DNA of 64,000 bases from Spartobacteria bacterium (GTDB lineage Bacteria > Verrucomicrobiota > Verrucomicrobiia > Chthoniobacterales > UBA10450). Location of the stretch: NCBI GenBank assembly GCA_003134765.1, contig PLCM01000008.1, forward strand, positions 1 to 64,000. Reading direction: 5' to 3'. Under the pieces are notes generated by a model. That model did not search any database, was not told where the DNA came from, and worked only from the letters and a program-made list of their open reading frames with translations. Numbering within the stretch: position 1 is the first letter of the stretch; each line of letters starts with the position of its first letter. Position numbers and translations under genes: made by a program. Positions 16,838 through 24,693 of the stretch are shown here, piece by piece.

Positions 16838-16994
16838 TCATCCCGAGGCTGGCGCAGCGCGCCGAGGGACCTCCCAGGCGTTCAAGCGCTTCCCCGACAG
16901 ATATCGCGTTTCCGTCGGATCGCGCGTGGCCCTTTTTCGTGTGACGCTATCTACGACTGCGAGGTTCCTCGCCGTCTGCGCGGCTCGGGATGAC
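16838..16994. repeat. Long inverted repeat of the GTCATCCCGAG family
   Basis: Left arm GTCATCCCGAGGCTGGCGCAG...GCCGAGGGACCTC, right arm GAGGTTCCTCGCCGTC...GCGGCTCGGGATGAC. The same family recurs at 20271-20437, 45601-45771, 34724-34815 and 28710-28790, with a fragment inside a gene at 28461-28495. Confidence 0.88.
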
Positions 16995-17009
16995 CCCATC
17001 GGAGGGAAC

Positions 17010-18170
17010 CTAAATCGCGGCGAAAGCGGTCTTCAGATCGTCGATCAGATCATCGACCTTTTCGACGCCCACCGAGAGTCGGACGAGCGAATCGGTAATC
17101 CCGAGCGCCGCTCGCATCTCCGGCGGAATCGAGCCGTGGGTCATGATCGCGGGATGGTTGATGAGGCTTTCGACACCTCCAAGGCTTTCCGCGAGCGAGA
17201 AAAGGTGGGTGTTCTCGAGGAAGCGGCGGGTTCCCGCCAGGTCCGTTTTCAACACGATCGTGACCATTCCTCCGAAAGCCCGCATCTGCTTCTTCGCGAG
17301 TGCGTGTTGCGGATGCTGCTCGAGTCCCGGGTAATAAATCTTCTCAATCTTCGGCTCTTTCTCGAGCCAGCGCGCAATCTCCAAAGCGTTCTCACAATGC
17401 CGCTCCATCCGCAGGGCGAGCGTCTTCAACCCGCGCAGCGCCAGAAAGCTGTCGAACGGCCCCGCGATCGCGCCGACCGCATTCTGCAAAAACGCGATCT
17501 GATCGCCGAGCTCCTTGTTCTCCCCGACCACGATCACGCCGCCCACCATGTCGGAGTGGCCGTTCAGATATTTCGTCGCGGAATGAATCACCATGTCGAA
17601 GCCAAATTCGATCGGACGCTGCATCCAGGGACTGGCAAAAGTGTTGTCGGAAACGCTGATCGCCTTGTGCGCTCGGGCGATTTTCGCAACCGCCTCGAGG
17701 TCGATCAATTTCAGAAGCGGATTGCTCGGAGTCTCCACCCAGACCATGCGCGTATTTGGCCGCATCGCTTCCTCGACCTTTGCCGCGTCGCTCATGTCGA
17801 TGAAAGTGAAATCGAGGTTCGCGGAGCGGCGCCGAACGCGCTCGAACAGCCGGAAAGTCCCGCCATAAAGATCGTCGCTGACAACGACATGCGAACCGCT
17901 GTCGAGTCCGTCGAGCGCGGTGGCCATCGCGGCGAGCCCCGAAGCAAAAGCCCAGCCGCGGGTGCCTCCTTCGAGATTCGCGATACAACGTTCGTAAGCG
18001 CTGCGGGTCGGGTTGATGGAGCGGGAATAATCGTAGCCCTTGTGTTTGCCGGGACTCTCCTGGACGTAGGTAGAAGTCTGGTAGATCGGCATCATGATCG
18101 CGCCGGTTGTAGGATCGGGTGATTGCCCCGCGTGGATGACCCGCGTCGCGATGTCGTGTTGCTTTTTCAT
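17010..18170 (-). CDS. mccB: Cystathionine gamma-lyase / gamma-synthase family PLP enzyme
   Basis: A 386-residue member of the Cys/Met metabolism PLP family, start ATG 18170 (MKKQHDIATRVIHAG). Family motifs are YDYSRSINPTR, FASGLAAMATAL, DDLYGGTFRLFE, VWVETPSNPLL and HSATKYLNGHSDMVGG with the Schiff-base Lys K200. The position just after cystathionine beta-synthase argues for cystathionine gamma-lyase, completing reverse transsulfuration from homocysteine to cysteine. Gamma-synthase or O-acetylhomoserine activity cannot be excluded from motifs alone. The gap to the upstream gene is about 117 bases with no strong ribosome binding site. Confidence 0.9.
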   Translation of the reverse strand: MKKQHDIATRVIHAGQSPDPTTGAIMMPIYQTSTYVQESPGKHKGYDYSRSINPTRSAYERCIANLEGGTRGWAFASGLAAMATALDGLDSGSHVVVSDDLYGGTFRLFERVRRRSANLDFTFIDMSDAAKVEEAMRPNTRMVWVETPSNPLLKLIDLEAVAKIARAHKAISVSDNTFASPWMQRPIEFGFDMVIHSATKYLNGHSDMVGGVIVVGENKELGDQIAFLQNAVGAIAGPFDSFLALRGLKTLALRMERHCENALEIARWLEKEPKIEKIYYPGLEQHPQHALAKKQMRAFGGMVTIVLKTDLAGTRRFLENTHLFSLAESLGGVESLINHPAIMTHGSIPPEMRAALGITDSLVRLSVGVEKVDDLIDDLKTAFAAI

Positions 18171-18287
18171 GGGAATATTTTGTAACCCCGAAAGCTTTCG
18201 GGGATATCGTGGATGAAGAACGGAAAGCAAAGGAGCTTTTCTATTCCGATAATTCCTCTCTTTCTTCCATCCGTGTCATCCGCGGTT

Positions 18288-19697
18288 TCAAGCTCCCGGC
18301 ATTTGGCGCCGGAGATACGAAAGCAGATCGCTGCGCGTAATCAGGCCGAGGAATTTGTTTCCCTCCATGACGATGGCGACGCGGCCGCGATCGAAAACTT
18401 CCAGCAAATCCTTCATTTTCGCGGTGGGCGCGAGCGTTTCCAGGCGATCGGTCATCGCGGTGTGCACGGCGTGATTAAAACGCTCGGGATCGTGGTGAAC
18501 CTTCACGAGCACGTCCGACTCATCGAGAATGCCGACGGGGCGCCCGCTCTCGTCCACCACCGGCACTTGTGAAACATCCGCGGAGCGCATGCGTGTAACC
18601 GCGGTGAGAAGGGTGTCGCCTGGACCGACGGTGACTACTTCGCCGGCTTCGTAACGATGGCTGATGAGATCGCTCAGGTCGCCCTGCGCGGGCCGGCTCG
18701 TGAACCCTTGCTCGGCCATCCAAAAATCGTTGTACATCTTCGACAGATATTTATTGCCGTCGTCGGCGACAAAGGTGACGACCCGTTTCTTGTGGGATTG
18801 GGCGCGGCAATAACGAAGAGCGGCCGCCAGAAGGGTGCCGGTGGAGGAGCCGCCCAAAATTCCTTCCTGGCGCAGGAGATCGCGCGCCGTCGCGAAGCTT
18901 TCGGCGTCCTCGATGGTGTAAGCCTGCGAAACCCGCGAGAGATCGGCTATGTCCGGAACGAAATCCTCGCCGATGCCTTCAACCGCCCAGCTCCCGGCGG
19001 TGCCGACGTTACCCGACTTCACGAAATCGACCAGAATCGAGCCGGCCGGATCGGCCAGCACCATTTCCAAATTTGGCTGCACTCGTCTGAAGAAACGGGA
19101 CAAACCGGTGATGGTACCGCCCGACCCGACCCCGCAAACGACCGCATCGAGGTGATGCCCCATTTGCTCCCAGATTTCGGGACCGGTCCCCCGCTCGTGC
19201 GCTAGTGGGTTCGCCGGGTTGCCGAACTGATTCACATAAAATGCTCCGGGTATCTCCGTGGCCAATCGTGCGGCCATGTCCTGGTAATATTCCGGATGTC
19301 CGCGGGTCACATCGGAGCGCGTCAGCCGCACTTCCGCGCCCAGGGCCCGGACGTGCGCGATTTTTTCCTGGGACATCTTGTCCGGAATCACGAGGATGAT
19401 GCGGTAACCTTTCGCTCCGGCGATTAACGCGAGGCCGAGACCCGTGTTGCCCGCCGTGGCTTCGATGATCGTCCCGCCCGGCTCCAGTTTCCCATCGCGT
19501 TCCGCCGCTTCGATCATCGCGAGCGCCACCCGATCCTTGATCGAGCCGGTCGGATTGTGGCTTTCGAGCTTGAGAAAGAGCTGGCAGAGCCCCGTCTCGA
19601 GCCGGGTGACTTCGACGAGCGGGGTATCACCGATCAGGGAGAGAATCGCCGGCGGTTTCTGGTGGCCGGTGGCCGAGGCGTGGGAGAGTTGCGTCAT
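18288..19697 (-). CDS. Cystathionine beta-synthase with C-terminal CBS-domain pair
   Basis: A 469-residue enzyme joining Ser and homocysteine into cystathionine. The PLP fold-type II core (about 15-335) contains LESHNPTGSIKDRVAL with the Schiff-base Lys K54, EATAGNTGLGLAL, VNQFGNPANPLAH and GVGSGGTITG (phosphate loop). Two CBS domains follow (about 345-460: TVGPGDTLLTAVTRM..., VPVVDESGRPVGIL, KFLGLITRSDLLSYL), the architecture of regulated cystathionine beta-synthases. A cysteine-synthase role is the main alternative, but the CBS pair and the downstream gamma-lyase favour transsulfuration. It begins 3 bases after the thioredoxin-like gene. Confidence 0.92.
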   Translation of the reverse strand: MTQLSHASATGHQKPPAILSLIGDTPLVEVTRLETGLCQLFLKLESHNPTGSIKDRVALAMIEAAERDGKLEPGGTIIEATAGNTGLGLALIAGAKGYRIILVIPDKMSQEKIAHVRALGAEVRLTRSDVTRGHPEYYQDMAARLATEIPGAFYVNQFGNPANPLAHERGTGPEIWEQMGHHLDAVVCGVGSGGTITGLSRFFRRVQPNLEMVLADPAGSILVDFVKSGNVGTAGSWAVEGIGEDFVPDIADLSRVSQAYTIEDAESFATARDLLRQEGILGGSSTGTLLAAALRYCRAQSHKKRVVTFVADDGNKYLSKMYNDFWMAEQGFTSRPAQGDLSDLISHRYEAGEVVTVGPGDTLLTAVTRMRSADVSQVPVVDESGRPVGILDESDVLVKVHHDPERFNHAVHTAMTDRLETLAPTAKMKDLLEVFDRGRVAIVMEGNKFLGLITRSDLLSYLRRQMPGA

Positions 19698-19700
19698 GCG

Positions 19701-20198
19701 CTAATTGGTTTCGCCTTTATGGGACCACTCCGAACTGCTGTCGGCAAAGAATTGCTGGAGGACATCGAACCGGACTTCGCCGTAGTTCAACGCGTAGCGG
19801 AGGTCGCCCCCTTTATAGACCCAGGTTGTCGGGATCCAGCTCAAAGGCATATCGAGAAAGCGTTTGATCTTGTCCGCGCCACTGCGCGGCCCGGGATCGG
19901 CCAGGATCATAACGTTGGGTTGGTTCGCGAGCTCGTATTTCGTGAGCATCGCGCGGCCGTCTTCGCCGCCATTCCAAACCGAGACAAAATAAAATTTCAC
20001 CTGCGGATTTGCCTTCACGGTTTTCAGCCAGCCACCGCTCTTCAATTCCGCCTGGCAGTTCGAACACCACGGCGCCCAGAGATGGACGACACTGAGGTTC
20101 GGCGCCTTGATCGATTCGGAGAGCTGTTGCTCCGCGGGAGAGGCGGCGAGGATCCCGGAGGCGGCGAAAAGCGAAATTAGAACAGCGAGCTTTTTCAT
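19701..20198 (-). CDS. Exported thioredoxin-fold protein (TlpA-like)
   Basis: A 165-residue protein with a signal peptide (MKKLAVLISLFAASGILA) and a thioredoxin fold containing LWAPWCSNCQ, a CxxC pair at C45 and C48. The cis-Pro region is probably SWIPTTWVY. It should act as a periplasmic thiol-disulfide oxidoreductase. It is first of three tightly packed genes with the cystathionine enzymes (3-base gap), so a sulfur-metabolism or redox link is suggested by context. The CSNC dipeptide differs from the usual CGPC/CPPC and would change redox potential. Confidence 0.85.
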   Translation of the reverse strand: MKKLAVLISLFAASGILAASPAEQQLSESIKAPNLSVVHLWAPWCSNCQAELKSGGWLKTVKANPQVKFYFVSVWNGGEDGRAMLTKYELANQPNVMILADPGPRSGADKIKRFLDMPLSWIPTTWVYKGGDLRYALNYGEVRFDVLQQFFADSSSEWSHKGETN

Positions 20199-20270
20199 TC
20201 AGAGATGTCTGCTTAAGAGCGAGGGACACGCTGCGGCGGACACAAGAAGAATAGGCGGAAAATTAAGCGT

Positions 20271-20437
20271 TGTCATCCCGAGCCGCGAAGACGGCGCGGG
20301 ACCTCTCGGGCGCAGATAAGATCACCCAAATCCGCTTCCGCGATCAACGCAGACCGGCGTAACGAACCGGATTAAACTGACTTGAGTGACCGGAGACCGC
20401 CCGAGAGGTCCCTCGCCGTCTTCGCGGCTCGGGATGA
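20271..20437. repeat. Long inverted repeat of the GTCATCCCGAG family
   Basis: TGTCATCCCGAGCCGCGAAG at the left and TTCGCGGCTCGGGATGAC at the right, with inner GGGACCTCTCGGGCG and CCCGAGAGGTCCC arms. It fills most of the gap between the divergent thioredoxin-like and rpsA genes. Confidence 0.9.
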
Positions 20438-20530
20438 CTCGCCTTTTGTCGTTCTGGTGCTCGGGATCGAATACCCCCAGCGAAGATCGATTACGATCAC
20501 GAGCACGAAAAGAGAGGCAACCACCGCAGG

Positions 20531-20558
20531 TTGACCTAGCCTAAGTTCGGGCTAGTAT
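20531..20558 (+). promoter_or_regulatory. Likely sigma-70-type promoter for rpsA
   Basis: TTGACC (20531-20536) and TAGTAT (20553-20558) separated by 16 bases, about 87 bases before the rpsA ATG. It sits in the repeat-free part of the gap. Assigned from sequence match only. Confidence 0.45.
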
Positions 20559-20644
20559 TCCTCCCCTTTCTGGGCAGCGAGGCGACAGGCGCCTGCGCAA
20601 AGGACAGAAATGCGGCTCCGCGCCGCGAGGAGAAAACTTACCGT

Positions 20645-22327
20645 ATGTTGCAAATGCAGGATTTACTCGCGAAGTCGTACCGCGACTTCAAGGAAGGTAG
20701 CATCGTCAAAGGACGCGTTCTCGAGATTCGCCCCCGGGAAGTCCTGGTCGATATCGGCTACAAATCGGAGGGTGTCATTCCCTCTTCTGAATTTGAAGAC
20801 ATCGAGTCCATGGAAGTGGGCGACGAAGTCGAAGTTCTCCTCGAGCGCCTCGAAAACGATGAGGGCATGGTCGTTCTTTCCAAGGAAAAGGCCGCCTACC
20901 GGCAGAATTGGAACAAGATCGCGCAGGTCTTCGCCGGCGACGGCCTGATCAAAGGCAAAGTGAAGTCCGTCGTGAAAGGCGGTCTCATGGTGAACATCGG
21001 CGTCGAAGCATTTTTGCCGGCGTCCCAGATCGACATTATCCCGCCGAAGGATTTGCAGCAGTTCGTTGGCAACACTTACGATTTCAAGATCGTCAAAATC
21101 AATGACGACCGGAAGAACGTCGTCCTGAGTCGCCGCGAGTTGATCGAACAGGAGCGGAGCGAGAAGCGCCAAAAATTCCTCGAAAGCGTCAAGGTCGGCG
21201 ATCGGGTCCAGGGCAGCGTGAAAAACCTGACCGATTTCGGCGCCTTCATCGATCTCGATGGCATGGACGGTCTGCTCCATATCACCGACATGACCTGGGG
21301 CCGCCTCGGCCATCCAAGCGAGCTGCTCAAGGTGGGCCAGCCGCTCGAAGTGGTCGTCCTCGACATTAACAAGGAGAAGGAACGGGTTTCGTTAGGCTTG
21401 AAGCAGACCCAGAAAAATCCGTGGGACCAGATTGAAGAACGGTTCCCGGCCGGACAGCGCGTCAAAGGCAGGATCACGAATCTCGTTCCCTACGGCGCGT
21501 TCGTTGAGCTCGAGGAAGGCGTCGAGGGTCTCATTCACGTCTCCGAATTGTCTTGGACGAAGCGGATCATGCGTCCATCCGATGTCCTGACCCAGGGTCA
21601 GGAAGTCGAAGCGGTCGTGCTCGGCGTGAACAAGGAAGAGCAAAAGATCTCGCTGGGCCTGCGCCAGCTCGAACCGAATCCGTGGGATGAGATCGAGAAG
21701 AAATTTACCATCGGCAGCCATGTCAAAGGCGCGATCCGCAACATGACCGCGTATGGCGCGTTCGTGGAGCTGGAAGACGGGATCGACGGAATGATCCACG
21801 TCTCCGATTTGAGCTGGACCCGAAAGATCAATCACCCGAGCGAAGTCTTTAAGAAGAACGACGAAGTGGAAGCAGTCGTGATCGACATCGACAAGGTGAA
21901 CCAGCGGATCAGCCTCGGCATCAAACAGCTGAGCGACGATCCCTGGAAGGAAATCGATTCGAAATACAAGATCGGCGACCTCGTTACCGGCAAGGTCACC
22001 AAGCTCGCGAGCTTCGGTGCGTTCGTCCAATTGCAGGACGACATCGATGGCCTCGTTCACATCTCTCAGCTGAGCGAGGATCACGTCGCGAAAGTGAAGG
22101 ACGTGCTCAAGGTCGGCCAGGAAGTCGAAGCCCGCGTCATCAAGGTGGACAAGGTCGAGCGCCGCATCGGTCTCTCGATCAAGGCCGCGAATTATTCCGA
22201 AGAGGAGCTCAAGCGCGAATCCGAAGCGTTCGACAACCTGCGCCCTGGCGAAGACATGGTCGGCCTCGAGAAAGCGTTCGAAGCCGCCGAGGAAGACTAC
22301 CGGCCCGGCGAAGGCAAGAAGAAGTAG
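20645..22327 (+). CDS. rpsA: 30S ribosomal protein S1
   Basis: A 560-residue protein, the usual length for a six-domain bacterial S1. S1 OB-fold repeats begin near residues 15, 100, 190, 275, 362 and 449; the last four show the GxVxxLxxFGAFVxLxxxxxGLxHxSxLSW pattern very clearly (for example RVKGRITNLVPYGAFVELEE). It binds mRNA to the 30S subunit during initiation. AGGAG lies 13 bases before the first ATG (20645); a second ATG at 20654 has better spacing from the weaker GAGAAAA. A palindromic REP begins 31 bases after the stop. Confidence 0.97.
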   Translation: MLQMQDLLAKSYRDFKEGSIVKGRVLEIRPREVLVDIGYKSEGVIPSSEFEDIESMEVGDEVEVLLERLENDEGMVVLSKEKAAYRQNWNKIAQVFAGDGLIKGKVKSVVKGGLMVNIGVEAFLPASQIDIIPPKDLQQFVGNTYDFKIVKINDDRKNVVLSRRELIEQERSEKRQKFLESVKVGDRVQGSVKNLTDFGAFIDLDGMDGLLHITDMTWGRLGHPSELLKVGQPLEVVVLDINKEKERVSLGLKQTQKNPWDQIEERFPAGQRVKGRITNLVPYGAFVELEEGVEGLIHVSELSWTKRIMRPSDVLTQGQEVEAVVLGVNKEEQKISLGLRQLEPNPWDEIEKKFTIGSHVKGAIRNMTAYGAFVELEDGIDGMIHVSDLSWTRKINHPSEVFKKNDEVEAVVIDIDKVNQRISLGIKQLSDDPWKEIDSKYKIGDLVTGKVTKLASFGAFVQLQDDIDGLVHISQLSEDHVAKVKDVLKVGQEVEARVIKVDKVERRIGLSIKAANYSEEELKRESEAFDNLRPGEDMVGLEKAFEAAEEDYRPGEGKKK

Positions 22328-22357
22328 GAACGGTTTCTCAACGCGGTATTTTTGGAT

Positions 22358-22418
22358 TGTAGGGCGTCTGTGTCAGACGCCATCCTTCGGGGAGGCGTTT
22401 CACAGAAACGCCCTACAA
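22358..22418. repeat. REP-C repeat upstream of the RAYT gene
   Basis: TGTAGGGCGTCTGTGTCAGACGCC hairpin on the left and GGCGTTTCACAGAAACGCCC on the right, ending CCCTACAA. The final A is the first base of the RAYT ATG. Other members: 12831-12891, 22897-22956, 58686-58818 and a half copy near 61214-61246. Confidence 0.92.
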
Positions 22419-22890
22419 TGGCGAGACCCCCGCGCATTTCCAACTGGCTGCCCTGGGAGCAGAGGTCCGTCTACTTCATCATCTGTTGTATCGAAAGGCG
22501 GCGGCCCGTTCTCGCCAATCCAAGAGCGTGGGATATCTGCCTTAATGTTCTGGTCCGTTTGGATCAATGGACAACGCTTGCCGCGATCACCATGCCCGAC
22601 CATCTGCATTTGCTAATGTCGCCCCTTGATCGCGAAGCCTCTGTCTCCGCGTTCTCGAAGTGGTTCAAACGTTGGTTCGACGAAGAATATTGCAGGCCGT
22701 CGGTGCCAGACGGCATCCTTCCGGTTCAACTTGGCAATGGCAGGAAGGTTGTTTCGATCGCCTGCTTCGTTCCGACGAATCTCTATCCGACAAATGGGAA
22801 TATCTGCGCCAAAACCCAGTCCGGGCCGGTTTGGTCGGAGATCCTGATGATTGGCCATACCAATTCGCGTCAACCGGCCCGAAGCTATGA
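22418..22890 (+). pseudogene. REP-associated tyrosine transposase (RAYT), frameshifted
   Basis: A Y1/HUH-type REP transposase split over two frames. The N-terminal part, from ATG 22418 (MARPPRISNWLPWEQRSVYF), has TMPDHLHLLM, the HxH metal motif, and runs to WFKRWFDEEY at 22690. The conserved C-terminal part continues one frame away: WQWQEGCFDRLLRSDE, KWEYLRQNPVRAGLV and DDWPYQFA, ending at TGA 22890. Between them, 22691-22724 is a REP-C fragment, so insertion of the enzyme's own substrate sequence explains the break. The gene is bracketed by REP-C repeats, the classic RAYT arrangement. A product would need frameshifting, so I treat it as inactive. Confidence 0.85.
22691..22724. repeat. REP-C fragment inside the RAYT gene
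   Basis: 34 bases beginning TGCAGGCCGTCGGTGCCAG match the first 34 bases of the flanking REP-C at 28 positions, in the same orientation. It lies exactly where the conserved RAYT reading frame is interrupted. Confidence 0.75.
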
Positions 22891-22896
22891 GCCGAT

Positions 22897-22956
22897 TGTA
22901 GGGCATCTGTCTCAGACGCCACCCTCAACAAGGCGTCTCACAGAGACGCCCTACAA
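22897..22956. repeat. REP-C repeat downstream of the RAYT gene
   Basis: TGTAGGGCATCTGTCTCAGACGCC on the left and GGCGTCTCACAGAGACGCCC on the right, ending CTACAA. It starts 7 bases after the RAYT stop codon. Confidence 0.92.
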
Positions 22957-22994
22957 TTTTCCCAATCGCGCGTGATCGAGATTCCGTACCGGCC

Positions 22995-24494
22995 TTACTT
23001 CGCCAGCTCGTAGAGGTATTCCACGAACGACATCGCCGCGCCGTCGAAACCCTGAATCTTCGGATTGGTCGACTCGATCACGTAATATTCATCCGGCGCA
23101 TGGGCTCCGCTGCCGTGGCCAAGGCCGAAGTGTCCTGACGCGAGCTTCAACGGCTCGCCCGTGAAAACGAAACCCGGGTAGGAGCCGGCGTTGCGCGGCC
23201 ACATGACCGGCTCGATGCCGGCACGTTTCAGCACCGCGACCTGCGCTTGAATCAGGGGCGCGCTCGCCGCGGTCTGAGTCGGGTCGTAACCGCCGCTCAT
23301 GTTCACTTCGATGTCACCGAAACCGCGCTTCGCCAGGTGCGCCTTGATGGCCGGCACTACGTCCGCCGCTTTCATATCGGGCACCAATCGGAAATCCATT
23401 TTCGCCACCGCTTTGTGCGGCAGCACCGTTTTCCCTCCCGGACCGGTGTAACCGCCCACCAGCCCTTCGATATTAGCGGTCGGCTGCGATTCCAGGCGAA
23501 TGTTCGCCTGCTCCCACGGCAAATCACTAATCCAATGCTGCACGCTCATTTGCTTCTTCGATTGAGCTTCACTGCGAATCTTCGAAGCAGCCGCGATCAT
23601 TTTCTTCTCCTCGTCGTTAATTGGACGCGGCTTCGGGTAATTATCGATCGCGATCTCGTTGCCGTCTTCCGAGACCAGCGTATTGAGCGCTTTCACCAAA
23701 TGCCAGGCTGGACTATCGACCATCGCTTTGAGCGACGAATGAATGTCCTTCCCCGGTCCGCGCCCCCATTTTTCGCCGGTCGAAACCAACTCCAACTCGA
23801 CCACCCCCTTTGCGCCGAGGCTTACCGTAACGATCCCATCGAGGTCCTGCATGGAAGAGGGCATGAAAACGCCCGTGGTTTTCGCGAGCGCCGCCTGCAC
23901 TTCCGGCTTGTGCACGAGTTGTCCAATGTGCGGCGAACCAATTTCTTCTTCACCCTCCGCAACCATCACCAGGTTCACCGGCATCTTTTTGCCCGCGCCC
24001 TTGATGGCATGCAACGCCGCCAGAAATGCCGATTCCGGCCCCTTCTGATTCACCGCGCCGCGACCAACCACGGCCTTTCCTAATCCGGGCTTATCGACCA
24101 GCGCCGCATCCAGGGGAGGCGAGGTCCATTCCTTCGGATCGAACTGCTTCACGTCATACATGAAATAAAGCCCAACCGTTTTGGCCGCGCCTGCATCCAG
24201 CGTCGCAAACACGCCTGGCTTCCCATCCGTTTGAATCACAGTCGCCTGCTGGAAACCGGCGTCCTTCGCCAGCTTTGCCATGTATTCCGCGCCTTCCGGA
24301 GAGTTAAGATTCTCCGCCGCGATCGATGGCAGCTTGATCCAATCCTGGAGACGCTTCAGCGCTTCATCGTGACGCTTCGTGATTTCCGCCTTGATCGGCG
24401 CAAGATCGTCCGCGGCCCAAAGGGACTGATTTATCGTGAGCGTGGCGGCGGCGGCGAGAGCGGCGCCTTTAATAAGAGTTCGGCGGTTCATCAT
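22995..24494 (-). CDS. Exported M20-family peptidase homologue with altered metal site
   Basis: About 500 residues from ATG 24494, with GGAGAA about 9 bases upstream. The N-terminus MMNRRTLIKGAALAAAATLT looks like a Tat-type export signal with one Arg-Arg. The fold matches M20 dipeptidases (AEGEEEIGSPHIGQL, KMDFRLVPDMKAADV, GHGSGAHAPDEYYVIE). Three usual metal-ligand positions are changed: the GHYD motif reads FMYD (M112 for His), and the GASDDKG motif reads GAVNQKG (N149, Q150 for Asp). The paired Glu and final His remain. It may bind metal differently or no longer be a peptidase. An in-frame start at 24554 is less likely. Confidence 0.85.
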   Translation of the reverse strand: MMNRRTLIKGAALAAAATLTINQSLWAADDLAPIKAEITKRHDEALKRLQDWIKLPSIAAENLNSPEGAEYMAKLAKDAGFQQATVIQTDGKPGVFATLDAGAAKTVGLYFMYDVKQFDPKEWTSPPLDAALVDKPGLGKAVVGRGAVNQKGPESAFLAALHAIKGAGKKMPVNLVMVAEGEEEIGSPHIGQLVHKPEVQAALAKTTGVFMPSSMQDLDGIVTVSLGAKGVVELELVSTGEKWGRGPGKDIHSSLKAMVDSPAWHLVKALNTLVSEDGNEIAIDNYPKPRPINDEEKKMIAAASKIRSEAQSKKQMSVQHWISDLPWEQANIRLESQPTANIEGLVGGYTGPGGKTVLPHKAVAKMDFRLVPDMKAADVVPAIKAHLAKRGFGDIEVNMSGGYDPTQTAASAPLIQAQVAVLKRAGIEPVMWPRNAGSYPGFVFTGEPLKLASGHFGLGHGSGAHAPDEYYVIESTNPKIQGFDGAAMSFVEYLYELAK

Positions 24495-24581
24495 GGTCGT
24501 GAAGTTCTCCGGTTGGTGTTGAGTTCGGGAGATTAGAACTTTCCGGCGGACCAAAACAAGAGAGAAAGGTAGCTATCAGGC

Positions 24582-24686
24582 CTGTAGCCGCCGCCCTGTG
24601 GGCGGCGTTACCTTGAAATGGCATTTCGTCTAGCGAACCCTATGGCGACGCCATCTGCCACGCTTCGCACAGCGAAGCGGCTACAG
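24582..24686. repeat. Palindromic repeat (CTGTAGCCGCCGCCC family)
   Basis: CTGTAGCCGCCGCCCTGTGG (left) and CGCTTCGCACAGCGAAGCGG (right), closed by CTACAG. It occupies the gap between the asnS stop and the M20 gene leader. Confidence 0.75.
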
Positions 24687-24693
24687 AAGAACT

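Noticed and set aside
16926-18122. A long plus-strand open frame (398 codons) across the cystathionine gamma-lyase region
   Set aside because: It is antisense to a gene with complete family motifs on the other strand; its translation is Arg/His-rich with no recognisable domain, as expected for a mirror frame in GC-rich DNA.
22352-22975. A single intact 207-residue reading frame across the RAYT locus
   Set aside because: Its C-terminal half has no RAYT similarity and runs into the downstream repeat, whereas the conserved RAYT ending is found in a different frame; the locus is therefore called frameshifted.
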